Positions 52,138 through 61,255 of a stretch of DNA of 64,000 nt are shown one piece after another. The DNA is from Fibrella rubiginis (GTDB lineage: Bacteria; Bacteroidota; Bacteroidia; Cytophagales; Spirosomataceae), in contig NZ_JAFMYV010000008.1 in NCBI RefSeq assembly GCF_017353185.1, positions 1-64,000 of the forward strand, read 5' to 3'. The notes below the pieces were generated by a model, which saw nothing but the letters and a program-made list of their open reading frames with translations, had not been told where the DNA came from and did no database searches. The position numbers and the translations under genes are program-made. How positions within the stretch are numbered: position 1 is the first letter of the stretch; each line of letters starts with the position of its first letter.

Positions 52138-52965
52138 TTATTCCAACTGGAAGCTAATCGGCAGGTTATACTTCACCCGGACCGACCGACCCGACTGCTT
52201 ACCTGGTTTCCAGCGTGGCATTGATTTTACCACACGAATGGCCTCTTCATCAGTACCAAAGCCGAGGCCTTTCAGTACCTGCGCATCTGTGATCGACCCG
52301 TCGGTGTTTACGGTGAAGCTTACGAACACTTTACCCGAAATGTTGGCCCGCTGAGCGGCAGCCGGATACTTAATGTTCTTGCCTAGCCATGCATACATAG
52401 CAGCCGTACCACCCTGGAATTCGGGTTGTTGCTCAACCACCGTAAAGACTTCGTCGTCTTTAGGCGCGGGGGCTTCAACCACTACCTCGGCTTTGGTAGG
52501 TCCTGCCGACTCTTCAGGAGCAGCAATTACTTCTTCAGCGTTGGGATCACCTTCCTGCGTTTTTTCGGCTGCAACGGCCTCCTTCAGTTCTTCCACGGCG
52601 GGTGGTGGCGTCTCTTCAGGCACCTCTTCGTCGGGTTTTACTTCAGGTGGCAGAAATTTCACCGTATTCACCTTCGGCAATTCGACCGGTGGTGGTGGTG
52701 GTGGTGGTGGCTCATTGGGATCGATGGGTGGTGGAGGGAGTTTCATTAAATCCACTTCCACCATCGCCTCTTCCTTTTGTTCTGGCGTCAACACTTTGAT
52801 CAGTGTAGGACCAACCAGCGCAAGGCCCATAAGCGCAGCACCAATAATCAGCGCACGCGTAACAATGCGTGGGTATTCTTTCCGAAGCGCATAGGCACCA
52901 TAGTCCTTGTTCCGGTTTGCAAACACGATATCATCGAGCGTTGCATTGTTTGGAGTTTCTGCCAT
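52138..52965 (-). CDS. tonB: TonB energy-transducing protein
   Basis: 275 residues. One transmembrane helix near residues 35-58 (ALIIGAALMGLALVGPTLI), a long Pro/Glu-rich periplasmic spacer (PPPPIDPNEPPPPPPPP near 80), and a TonB C-terminal domain (about 185-275; YPAAAQRANISGKVFVSFTVNTDG, SMPRWKPGKQSGR). TonB carries the energy of the ExbBD proton channel to SusC-type transporters. Three bases separate it from exbD upstream. The polyproline stretch is encoded by a GGT/GGC tract on the plus strand (52688-52710) that could vary by slippage. Confidence 0.95.
   Translation of the reverse strand: MAETPNNATLDDIVFANRNKDYGAYALRKEYPRIVTRALIIGAALMGLALVGPTLIKVLTPEQKEEAMVEVDLMKLPPPPIDPNEPPPPPPPPVELPKVNTVKFLPPEVKPDEEVPEETPPPAVEELKEAVAAEKTQEGDPNAEEVIAAPEESAGPTKAEVVVEAPAPKDDEVFTVVEQQPEFQGGTAAMYAWLGKNIKYPAAAQRANISGKVFVSFTVNTDGSITDAQVLKGLGFGTDEEAIRVVKSMPRWKPGKQSGRSVRVKYNLPISFQLE
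52688..52710. repeat. GGT trinucleotide tract in tonB
   Basis: Seven consecutive GGT units on the plus strand, followed by GG. Encodes part of the proline run of TonB. Length change by whole units would keep the frame. Confidence 0.9.
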
Positions 52966-52968
52966 GGC

Positions 52969-53505
52969 TTATATGATCAGTTTAACTTTGTCTTTGAGCA
53001 GGGCCTTCTCGTCGGGCGTCAGTTCGTCCACCAGCGCATAGCGCTTGAGCTTGATGACAGCCATGTCATCCAAGACGTCTACCATGTTCTTGTAGGTCGA
53101 CTCCTTGGTGGGCTTCAAGACCAGCACAAACTTCTCGCCGCCCACCTTAGCCACGTTGTCCATGACAGCCTTGCGAAAGTCGTAGCCCATCGAGACGGTC
53201 TTGACTTCGGGGTCTTCGCTGGCGGCCTTGCCGAAGATGTAGTGGGCCTGGTTGTCCTTGCCCAGAAACACCGTCATTACGTTCGAGGCCTTGATCGGCT
53301 CTGTCTCTTCCGTTTTTGTTTTATCCGGTACGTTCAGCGTCATCGATGATGGCTTGCTGAGGGTGGTAGCCAGAATAAAGAAGGTAATGAGCAGGAACCC
53401 AAGGTCAACCATCGGCGTCATGTCGACGCGCGTTGAGGCTTTCTTGGACCGTACTTTACCCCCTCCTTTCTTACCACCACCTCCACCGGTGTTAATTTCT
53501 GCCAT
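52969..53505 (-). CDS. exbD: ExbD/TolR-family proton channel subunit
   Basis: 178 residues. A glycine/lysine-rich N-terminus (NTGGGGGKKGGGKVRSKKA), one transmembrane helix with the essential membrane aspartate in RVDMTPMVDLGFLLITFFILATTL (near residues 27-49), then a periplasmic domain ending LKDKVKLII. It works with ExbB to power TonB. Second of two intact exbD genes; the first lies 112 bases upstream. It is the near-identical partner of the broken copy at 51242-51766. Confidence 0.94.
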   Translation of the reverse strand: MAEINTGGGGGKKGGGKVRSKKASTRVDMTPMVDLGFLLITFFILATTLSKPSSMTLNVPDKTKTEETEPIKASNVMTVFLGKDNQAHYIFGKAASEDPEVKTVSMGYDFRKAVMDNVAKVGGEKFVLVLKPTKESTYKNMVDVLDDMAVIKLKRYALVDELTPDEKALLKDKVKLII

Positions 53506-53617
53506 GAGGGAAAATAAGTTTAATGGTTAAGACCTGTTTTGCTGTCTCTTAGTTCCTGGATGCAGATTCAGTACAGATTCCACACGAAATAAAAGCAGAA
53601 CAACAAAACAGTCGCAA

Positions 53618-54244
53618 TTAGTCTGCTTTCCAGCCAGCCGGTGGCGCTTCCGTGCCGGTGATCAGGTTGAACTTATTAATGTTCTGTGCCTGCAACGTGG
53701 CCAGCACGTTTTTAAAACCGGGAAATTTAGCCAGATTATCACCTTTCAGCGCAATCCGCAAGTTGTTATTGGCCTTCCGGGCATTATAAACCCACTCTTT
53801 CAACTCATTGGTAGGGCCAGCCCCCGTGGTATCGGTTGGGATTCCAGGCTGCTTAAGTTTACCCTTCTGTTCGTTTGACAGGTTCAGAAAAGAACGGAGC
53901 TGAGCAATGGGCATACCGAAGTTGCTCAATAGCGAAAACTCTTTCTTTTCCTTATCAGTAAACGAAATGCCTTTTGCTGAAGCGATATTTTCGAGCATGG
54001 CAATTCGAGTTGGCTGACCATCAATACCGAAGTAAACTTTACCTGTTTTGTCCAGCGAGATGATCATGATGTCTTTGTCCGGCACCTTAATGCTGGAGAT
54101 AGACGAAGGCGTTTCGATCGTAGCGGCATCCTGCGACCGGAACTGAGCGGTCAGAATGAAGAAGGTGAGCAGCAGGAACGCTACGTCACACATCGCCGTC
54201 ATATCGACCGTTGAACTGGCCCGTTTAACTTTAACTTTTGGCAT
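53618..54244 (-). CDS. exbD: ExbD/TolR-family proton channel subunit
   Basis: 208 residues. Short basic N-terminus (MPKVKVKRASSTVD), one membrane helix with the key aspartate in VDMTAMCDVAFLLLTFFILTAQF (about 13-36), and a longer periplasmic domain than the second ExbD (SSISSIKVPDKDIMII, IALKGDNLAKFPGFKNVLATLQ). Two different ExbD subunits are the usual arrangement in Bacteroidota. exbB ends 68 bases upstream. Confidence 0.94.
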   Translation of the reverse strand: MPKVKVKRASSTVDMTAMCDVAFLLLTFFILTAQFRSQDAATIETPSSISSIKVPDKDIMIISLDKTGKVYFGIDGQPTRIAMLENIASAKGISFTDKEKKEFSLLSNFGMPIAQLRSFLNLSNEQKGKLKQPGIPTDTTGAGPTNELKEWVYNARKANNNLRIALKGDNLAKFPGFKNVLATLQAQNINKFNLITGTEAPPAGWKAD

Positions 54245-54312
54245 TGGATCGTTCGTTACGGTTTACCCACCCGTCTGGGCAGGTAAACCAGTTTAATAAC
54301 GTAAACGGTGGC

Positions 54313-55146
54313 TTAATTGTGCGCAGCAAAGTTCTGCTGGATGCTCAAGCCAATCTCGTCAATATTGTAAGTCAGCGTATCGATGCGGCTCGTGAAGTAC
54401 GAGTACATGATGGTAGCCAGGGCAGCCGTACCGATACCAATAGCCGTGTTTACTAGGGCTTCAGAGATACCGGTAGACAGGGCACCTGTGTCGGGCTGGC
54501 CCGTAGCACCCATGGCAGCGAAGGCACGAATCATACCCAATACCGTTCCAAGCAGGGCGATCAGGGTAGATACTGAAGCCAGTGTGGCAATGATAGTCAG
54601 GTTTTTCTCCAGCATGGGCAGTTCCAAGGTAGTAGCTTCTTCAACTTCCTTCTGGAGAGCAACCAGCTTTTGCTCTTTGTTCAGACCGGTGTCTGTAGCT
54701 AGTTGCTGGTATTTCAACAGGGCAGTTTTCACTACGTTACCAATTGACCCTTTCTGCTTGTCGCACTCAGAGATAGCGGCGGCTACTTCATTACGGTCGA
54801 GCAATGATTTGATCTTACGTACAAACTCATCAATTGATCCCGAACCGTTAGCCCGCCCGATAGTGATAAAGCGTTCGATTGAAAAGACCAGTACGCAAAG
54901 CAGGCATGTAAAGAGAAAAGGTACGATAAAACCACCTTTGTAAACAGTACCTACATAATCACCCGGGATTGGTTCTTTTGCATTGTCACCACCCTGGAAG
55001 TGGCTACCGTCTCCGAAGAAGAGGTGAAACGCCAGTTCGGCCAGAATGAACAGGATCGGAATGACAAACACCGGATTTAAACCACCTGACGATTTCTTAG
55101 GTGCGGCTGCCTTTGCGGGTGCTGGGGATGCAGATTGTGTCTTCAT
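54313..55146 (-). CDS. exbB: ExbB/MotA/TolQ-family proton channel protein
   Basis: 277 residues. Three hydrophobic regions: near 25-45 (NPVFVIPILFILAELAFHLFFGD), 70-92 (FIVPFLFTCLLCVLVFSIERF) and 165-220, the last with the family signature TIIATLASVSTLIALLGTVLGMIRAF and ALVNTAIGIGTAALATI. Forms the pentameric stator around ExbD and passes protons. First gene of exbB-exbD-exbD-tonB-small membrane protein. A possible -7 box TAGCTTTG is at 55267-55274 on its strand. Confidence 0.94.
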   Translation of the reverse strand: MKTQSASPAPAKAAAPKKSSGGLNPVFVIPILFILAELAFHLFFGDGSHFQGGDNAKEPIPGDYVGTVYKGGFIVPFLFTCLLCVLVFSIERFITIGRANGSGSIDEFVRKIKSLLDRNEVAAAISECDKQKGSIGNVVKTALLKYQQLATDTGLNKEQKLVALQKEVEEATTLELPMLEKNLTIIATLASVSTLIALLGTVLGMIRAFAAMGATGQPDTGALSTGISEALVNTAIGIGTAALATIMYSYFTSRIDTLTYNIDEIGLSIQQNFAAHN

Positions 55147-55266
55147 TGAACTGTGTACTGTTGGGGTTGAATTGAAAGTTAGGTTTTGAACGTAAAAAAA
55201 GTGAAAATTTTACAACGAAGCCATTTCGGGAAATAAAATTTCGGCGAAACACCCTGAATGCTCTTA

Positions 55267-55274
55267 CAAAGCTA
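55267..55274 (-). promoter_or_regulatory. Possible -7 box of the exbB-tonB operon
   Basis: TAGCTTTG on the minus strand matches TAnnTTTG and lies about 120 bases before the exbB start. No TTG at the expected spacing, so partial support only. Confidence 0.4.
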
Positions 55275-55653
55275 CGTTTTTTCTGTCCAGAAACCTGTAC
55301 GCCTACTTTGTAAAAAAATCACCGATTGTAATTTTCTCACTATTTTATAGAATAAAACCGCCCACGATTTAGCCCTTTTACTATACTGAATCAGTTGACA
55401 ATCAGTTGTCTTCTGCTCGTAGCGTTAGACTGTTTACTATAAACAACCAATAGGATTTTTGGGGGAGCACGGTAGCATGTCATATCCGATTGTCAAGCTT
55501 TTTTGGTACATAAAACGACCTGTTAATCCAGTAGATGCATGTCTGTATACTATTCCACAGCTGCTATGCGGCTATTTTTCAAGATAAAGTCTATAGGAGA
55601 CGCAGTGTTCTGCTGGGTATACTAATTTTTCAGTAATAGAAAGGACTGACGTG

Positions 55654-55661
55654 TACTTTTG
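55654..55661 (+). promoter_or_regulatory. -7 box immediately before the esterase start codon
   Basis: TACTTTTG, full -7 match, ends only four bases before ATG 55666. If used, transcription would start at or next to the ATG (leaderless message). No clear -33 TTG. Confidence 0.4.
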
Positions 55662-55665
55662 AGGC

Positions 55666-58056
55666 ATGTTACGTCTATCATGTATAATCTTTTGTGCACT
55701 ACTGGTCACTACACAAACTGCTGTTGCTCAGCTGTCTATCGAGTTTCCTACGATCCGCTTTGTTACTCAGCGCGATCTGGCTAATAGGGGTCGCTTGTAC
55801 ATAGCCGGACGATTAAGTGTATCTGCAGATGCCATTGAAGCTCAACTTACTCCTATAGCAACAGGACAAGGAACAGCGTCTGCTTGGCAAACGGTACAAA
55901 CTCAACCTGAGCAGCTTGTTATTGGGTATATAACAGGAACAGGGGGCTGGTACACACTTACCGTGCGGGCTGTGCGAAACGGACTAATCGTAGCACAGAC
56001 AACCGTGCAGCCCGTGGGCATTGGCGAAGTGTTTATTACAGCAGGTCAATCAAACGCCCGTGGTTTTGGCCTTGGCGACAACGACCTTGGCACAGACACT
56101 GACCGGGTGTCAGGTATCGATACAATCAATCATTACTACCCGTCCAATCTTCCTGCACTCTCGTCAGCAGGAACACCCATGCCTTATGCTACGTATGTAC
56201 CTCTGACTGCAGGTAAACGTATCTTTCCAATGGGCGAAAGTACCTGGGGCTGGGCCGAACTGGGGGATTATATCGTGAACCGGTTTAATGTACCTGTAGC
56301 GTTCTATAACGCGGGGTGGGATTCGTCGATTATTGAAAATTGGAATAATACGGCCAAAGGCGTACCTACCTGTAATATATATTATTGCGCGGCCAACTGG
56401 CCCAATTTGCAACCTTACACCAACATCCGCCAGATCATGAGCTACTACGCGGCTACGGGAGGTGTACGGGCTGTATTGTGGCACCAGGGAGAATCAGAAA
56501 ATGCCCGGTCATCTACCATTTCGCTCTATGCCGCCCGGCTCGACTCGTTAATCCGTCAAACCAGGCAGGACTTCAATGGACGAAACATGCCCTGGGTAGT
56601 GGCCCGCGTGTCATTTGATGGAACGACGACAACACCAGCGGTGGTAGCCCAACAAAATCAGGTAATAAACACACCTAACTTCGGCGTGTTTGAAGGACCG
56701 CTCAACGACACTATTCTAAACCGGGGAGGTGGCCAACCCAATGTGCATTTCGGTAATGCGTTGCGTCCTTCGCCACATCCGCGCTATTACCTCAACAACG
56801 GCCCATCTGTACCGCTTAACATGGGTCTCTCGCGCTTTGCCCGAAACTGGAATAATAGTTTGACAAATAGCTTTTTTCAGACAGCGCAACCTATCCTGCC
56901 GGTTCAGTTTGCCGCAACAGAGTCGGCAATAGCGGCACAGGGTGGGGCTTTTTCAGGTGGCGATAGTGTGTGGGTGAAATTTGCAAGCCTGGGTACCTAT
57001 AATATAGGTAATCAATGGCAGGTGCAGGCGCTGGACGCCAAAGGACGTTTTAAAGCTACCCTGGGCAGCGCAGCAACCTCGCCAGTACGGGTTCGCTGGC
57101 CCGATTCGCTCAGCGTGGGCGACTACCGGGTGCGGGTAGTGTCGACAAGTCCTGTTGTGGCAGGGGCACCTACACCTGTATTTACGGTGGTGGGAAGAGC
57201 AGATCTAAGTATTAGCAGTGCAGCCCGGCGGCGAGTGATGAATGCAGGTGACTCGACAACCATTTTCATCACTGTCCGAAACAACGGCCCAGTTTCGGTA
57301 TCATTTGTCAGCTGGCAGTGTCGGTTGCCCGCCAACACAACAGCCCTGCCTATTTCAGAAAACGTTTCTGTATCTAATGGGGCGGTAAACGGATCAATAA
57401 ACAGCCTTGGTGCAGGCAGTAGCCAGACAATAGCTTTCAGAATCTTTGTACAGGCAAATGGTCAGTATTTGTTAGCGACGGAGATAATGCAGGCATCTCT
57501 GGCTGACCCCGATAGTCGGCCCGGCACCGGTACCGCCGATGGGCAGGACGATGCCACCCAACTTGACCTTCGGGTGGGGAGCGGCAGCCCTATCTACGCC
57601 TCGCCCAATCTGAATCAGGTACCATTACCTGCCGCGCAAAGCAGTCAGCCTACTCCACTACCCAACCTGGCCGATCTGAGCCTTCGAATGCAGGTCAGCA
57701 GTCGTACCCCACGGTTAAATGATCTGATAACATATACGCTGTTTCTGACAAACATTGGTGGCGCAGCGGCCAGTAACGTGGGTGTCACCGCATATCTGCC
57801 TGCGGGGGTGCAGTTCTTCGACAGCAACGACATGGCAGCAGGGGGCGGCGGCATATCGGGTACAATCAGTTCGCTACCCATAAACGCCTCCACGTCGGTT
57901 CAGTTTCGGGCCAGGGTTATGGCCACGGGCCTTAAACAGACCCGCGCCCAGATTCGCTATGCTACCCCCGCCGATCCCGATTCGACACCGGGTAATAGCT
58001 TACCCACCCCCACTGGTGAAGATGACGAAGCGTTAGTGGATTTCCGGGTAAACTAA
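55666..58056 (+). CDS. Secreted sialate-O-acetylesterase-like protein with DUF11 repeats
   Basis: 796 residues. Signal peptide to about residue 22 (TTQTAVAQ), the same N-terminal beta domain as the paralogues at 40917 and 43257, and an SGNH domain with GEVFITAGQSNARG near residue 127 and WHQGESEN near 275. From about 500 on there are two DUF11-type beta domains (ADLSISSAARRRVMNAGDSTTIFITVRNNGP; ADLSLRMQVSSRTPRLNDLITYTLFLTNIGG), each ending in a DPDSxPG motif. It ends without a type IX sorting tail, unlike its two paralogues, so export to the surface may differ. Convergent with the metal-efflux operon; terminator follows. Confidence 0.85.
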   Translation: MLRLSCIIFCALLVTTQTAVAQLSIEFPTIRFVTQRDLANRGRLYIAGRLSVSADAIEAQLTPIATGQGTASAWQTVQTQPEQLVIGYITGTGGWYTLTVRAVRNGLIVAQTTVQPVGIGEVFITAGQSNARGFGLGDNDLGTDTDRVSGIDTINHYYPSNLPALSSAGTPMPYATYVPLTAGKRIFPMGESTWGWAELGDYIVNRFNVPVAFYNAGWDSSIIENWNNTAKGVPTCNIYYCAANWPNLQPYTNIRQIMSYYAATGGVRAVLWHQGESENARSSTISLYAARLDSLIRQTRQDFNGRNMPWVVARVSFDGTTTTPAVVAQQNQVINTPNFGVFEGPLNDTILNRGGGQPNVHFGNALRPSPHPRYYLNNGPSVPLNMGLSRFARNWNNSLTNSFFQTAQPILPVQFAATESAIAAQGGAFSGGDSVWVKFASLGTYNIGNQWQVQALDAKGRFKATLGSAATSPVRVRWPDSLSVGDYRVRVVSTSPVVAGAPTPVFTVVGRADLSISSAARRRVMNAGDSTTIFITVRNNGPVSVSFVSWQCRLPANTTALPISENVSVSNGAVNGSINSLGAGSSQTIAFRIFVQANGQYLLATEIMQASLADPDSRPGTGTADGQDDATQLDLRVGSGSPIYASPNLNQVPLPAAQSSQPTPLPNLADLSLRMQVSSRTPRLNDLITYTLFLTNIGGAAASNVGVTAYLPAGVQFFDSNDMAAGGGGISGTISSLPINASTSVQFRARVMATGLKQTRAQIRYATPADPDSTPGNSLPTPTGEDDEALVDFRVN

Positions 58057-58082
58057 AAACGCCGGACAAAGCCCGGCGTTTT
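58056..58082. terminator. Bidirectional terminator between the esterase and cusA genes
   Basis: aaaacgccgg, short loop, ccggcgtttt: a GC-rich stem with A and T runs on either side, placed between two convergent stop codons (58056 and 58095). Confidence 0.88.
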
Positions 58083-58094
58083 CATAACCAATTA

Positions 58095-61000
58095 TTAAGC
58101 TGGAATAGCCCTGGCTCTCAGCTTACGGCCTCTCGGTGGGCGCGGCGGAATGCCGTGGGCCATACGGCGGTTGAAGAACCGGTAAATGATGGGGAAAATC
58201 AGCAGGGTCAATATAGTAGCCGTGATCAGGCCTCCAATTACCACAATAGCCAGCGGTTTCTGCGTTTCGGACCCGATGCCGCTACTGACGGCGGCAGGCA
58301 GTAACCCAATGGCAGCCATCATGGCGGTCATCACCACTGGCCTGATCCGCGATTGTACCCCCTCGGCGATAGCTTTGTCGATGTCCATGCCTTCTTTCAG
58401 GTTGTTGTTGAACACCGAGATTAGGATTACGCCATTTTGCACACAGATACCAAACAGCGCAATGAACCCTACCCCCGCCGAAATACCAAAGATGGTGCCC
58501 GTAGCGTGAAGCGCTAAAATGCCCCCTATAAGCGCAAACGGTACATTTAGCAAGACAAGCCCCGCGTCTTTGGCATTGCCAAACAGCACAAACAGGATTA
58601 CGAAAATGGCCACCAGACTCAGCGGCACTACCTGGCCCAATCGCTTGGTAGCCCGCACCTGATTCTCAAACTCACCCGTCCATTCGGCTTCGTAGCCTTT
58701 TTCGAACTTTACTTTTTCGCGTACCCGCTGTTGGGCCTCGGCGATGGTACCACCCAAATCGCGTTCACGAACGGAGAATTTCACGCCAATGAATCGCTTA
58801 TTTTTATCCCGATACACAAAAGCAGGACCCGTGAGCGTCTTGATCGTCGAAATCTCTTTCAGCGGGATCTTATCGCCCCGAATCGTGGGTACCATCAACA
58901 GGCCAATGTCCTCTTCGTTTTTGCGGAAATCAGGCTGATAGCGCACCCGGATGTCGAAACGTTTTTCGCCTTCATAAAGCTGAGTAGCCGTTTTTCCACC
59001 AATGGCCATCTCAATCACCGACTCGGCGTCACCCACGCGCACACCATAGAAGGCCATCTTCTGTTTGTCGACATAGATGCTCAGTTCGGGTTGGCCCACG
59101 TTGCGCAAAATGCCCACATCTTTCACCCCCGGCACGTCACGGATGGCCCCGATCACCTCGTTAGCGTACTTATCCAGTTCGGCCAGGTCGTTGCCGAAAA
59201 TTTTGACGGCGTTGCTGGCGTTCATACCCGCCACAGCCTCGGCCACGTTGTCGATGATGGGCTGCGAATAGTTGTAGTTGATGCCCTGAAACTGCTTCAG
59301 TTTGGCATCCATCTCCTCAATCAGGCCGTCGGTAGTGATGTTGCGGGTCCAGTCTTTTTTAGGCTTCAGGTTTACCTGCATTTGTACGTAATAGAACCCT
59401 GAAGGATCAGTGCCGTCGTTGGAACGGCCTGTTTGTGAGAGCACGCCGCGCACCTCGGGGAAGCCTGACAGTTTTTCGCGGAGGGTATGCACCATTTTCA
59501 CGGTCTCGCCCAGCGACGAACTCATGGGCAGTTTCGCTTCTACCCAAAGGGCGCCCTCATTCAGTTGCGGCAGAAATTCAGTACCAAGCAACGACGCCGA
59601 CGCGAAGGTTAAGCCCATGAACAGCAAAGCCACTAACATGCTGATTTTCTGATGGCCATAGGTCCAGACAAAGCCGTTGGTCACGATCTTGTTGAAGAAA
59701 TTGACCACCGGGTTGTTCTTCTCTCGCACGTTTTTATTCAGTAGCATCGAGCAGAGCACCGGCACCAGCGTGAGGGTGAAAAACAAGGCACCCAACAGGG
59801 CAAAACCGAGCGTCCAGGCCAGGGGACTAAACATTTTGCCCTCCACTTTCTCAAACGAGAAGATGGGCAGCAGAGCCGTGATGATAATGAGCTTCGAGAA
59901 GAAAACGGCCTTGCCCAGGTCGGTGCCCGTTTTGCGGATCAGCCCCAGTTTGGCCAGATGGTTAAACTTCTCCATCCCCACTTTATGCGCCTTATGATCG
60001 AGCACCACAAAAATACCCTCAACCATCACCACGGCACCGTCGATGATGATACCGAAGTCAACGGCACCCATAGACAGCAGGTTGGCCGACATACCACGCA
60101 GGCGCATACAGAAGAACGCAAACAGCAACGCCAGCGGGATAATGATGCTGACGATCACCGTAGTGCGCCAGTCGGCCATGAACAAAAACACGATTACCGT
60201 CACGAACAGAATACCCTCGGCGAGGTTGTGCAACACCGTTTCGGTGCAATAGCTCATCAGGTTATCGCGGTCGTAGAAGGTCTCCATCTTCACGTCGTCG
60301 GGCAGAATCTTCTCGTTCAGTTCCGCGATTTTTTCTTTCACCCGGCCCAGCACCTCCGACGGGTTTTCACCCTTGCGCTGCACAATGATGCCTTCAACAA
60401 CGTCGTCACTTTTGTTCAGGCCCACCTGCCCCACGCGCGGCTGATTAGACTCACTGACCTGCGCTACGTCGCGCACCAGTACGGGTAAACCACCCTGCTC
60501 ATCCACGATAATATTCTCAATATCAGCGATGTTAGTCAACAAACCGATACCCCGGACTACATAGGCCTGCCCGTTCTTTTCGATTACGTCACCACCCACG
60601 TTGAGGTTGTTCTGCGTCACGGCGTTGTACACTTCCGAGGGTGTGATGCCGTATTTGGTCAGCAGCATAGGGTTCACGCTCACCTCATATGTTTTCTCGC
60701 GACCACCAAATGCCACAATATCAGCCACGCCCGGCACGGCCCGTAACTGCCTGTCGATGACCCAGTTCTGAATCGTGAGCAGTTCACGAGTATCACGGGT
60801 GGGGGATTTTAGCGTGTAGCGGAAAATCTCGCCGGTAGGCCCATAAGGCGGCTGAATATCAGGCTCTACGCCTTCTGGGAGCGACACCGTACGCAGGAGA
60901 TTGTTCACCTGCTGCCGCGCAAAAAAGTCTTCGACGTCGTCTTCAAAAATGATTTTCATCACTGACAACCCAAACATGGTGATGGACCGAACATTGGTTT

Positions 61001-61244
61001 TGCGCTGCACCGAATTCATGGCTACCTCAATGGGCACGGTCACGAATCGTTCTACCTCTTCGGCGCTACGTCCGTTCCATTCCGTCACCACAATAATCTG
61101 GGTATTAGTCACGTCGGGAAACGCCTCAATGGGTGTTTTGAGGTAGCTAACCAGCCCGGCAACGGCAATGGACCCCACCATGAAAAACACGAAGAATCGG
61201 TTCTTCAACGAAAAGGTCAGTATGGCTTTGATGAGTGCGTTCAT
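58095..61244 (-). CDS. CusA/CzcA-family heavy-metal efflux RND transporter
   Basis: 1,049 residues, the usual RND size. Twelve transmembrane helices in two halves: first helix near 12-32 (FSLKNRFFVFFMVGSIAVAGLVSYL), then the blocks near 340-540 and 870-1035. Family marks: FPDVTNTQIIVVTEWNGRSAEEVERFVTVPIEVAMNS near 38 and the GxxxD motif helix with MGAVDFGIIIDGAVVMVEG near 400, whose acidic residues carry protons and mark the heavy-metal (HME) subgroup. It pumps a metal ion (copper/silver or cobalt/zinc/cadmium) from the periplasm with the adaptor and outer-membrane partner upstream. Metal not resolved. Separated from the adaptor gene by an inverted repeat. Confidence 0.93.
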   Translation of the reverse strand: MNALIKAILTFSLKNRFFVFFMVGSIAVAGLVSYLKTPIEAFPDVTNTQIIVVTEWNGRSAEEVERFVTVPIEVAMNSVQRKTNVRSITMFGLSVMKIIFEDDVEDFFARQQVNNLLRTVSLPEGVEPDIQPPYGPTGEIFRYTLKSPTRDTRELLTIQNWVIDRQLRAVPGVADIVAFGGREKTYEVSVNPMLLTKYGITPSEVYNAVTQNNLNVGGDVIEKNGQAYVVRGIGLLTNIADIENIIVDEQGGLPVLVRDVAQVSESNQPRVGQVGLNKSDDVVEGIIVQRKGENPSEVLGRVKEKIAELNEKILPDDVKMETFYDRDNLMSYCTETVLHNLAEGILFVTVIVFLFMADWRTTVIVSIIIPLALLFAFFCMRLRGMSANLLSMGAVDFGIIIDGAVVMVEGIFVVLDHKAHKVGMEKFNHLAKLGLIRKTGTDLGKAVFFSKLIIITALLPIFSFEKVEGKMFSPLAWTLGFALLGALFFTLTLVPVLCSMLLNKNVREKNNPVVNFFNKIVTNGFVWTYGHQKISMLVALLFMGLTFASASLLGTEFLPQLNEGALWVEAKLPMSSSLGETVKMVHTLREKLSGFPEVRGVLSQTGRSNDGTDPSGFYYVQMQVNLKPKKDWTRNITTDGLIEEMDAKLKQFQGINYNYSQPIIDNVAEAVAGMNASNAVKIFGNDLAELDKYANEVIGAIRDVPGVKDVGILRNVGQPELSIYVDKQKMAFYGVRVGDAESVIEMAIGGKTATQLYEGEKRFDIRVRYQPDFRKNEEDIGLLMVPTIRGDKIPLKEISTIKTLTGPAFVYRDKNKRFIGVKFSVRERDLGGTIAEAQQRVREKVKFEKGYEAEWTGEFENQVRATKRLGQVVPLSLVAIFVILFVLFGNAKDAGLVLLNVPFALIGGILALHATGTIFGISAGVGFIALFGICVQNGVILISVFNNNLKEGMDIDKAIAEGVQSRIRPVVMTAMMAAIGLLPAAVSSGIGSETQKPLAIVVIGGLITATILTLLIFPIIYRFFNRRMAHGIPPRPPRGRKLRARAIPA

Positions 61245-61255
61245 AGTGTCAATGA

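Larger units (their letters stand above)
55147..55665. other. 519-base divergent intergenic region
   Basis: Separates the exb-tonB operon from the esterase gene at 55666. It is A/T-rich, with a -7 box for exbB (55267-55274) and one for the plus gene (55654-55661). A short inverted repeat gacaa/ttgtc lies at 55397-55410. No open frame or RNA gene was recognised in 55290-55640. Confidence 0.55.

Noticed and set aside
54383..54943. Plus-strand frame of 186 codons antisense to exbB
   Set aside because: exbB signature is certain; the antisense frame has no recognisable domain.
58731..59402. Plus-strand frame of 223 codons antisense to the RND pump
   Set aside because: Covers a conserved RND region on the minus strand and shows no motif of its own.
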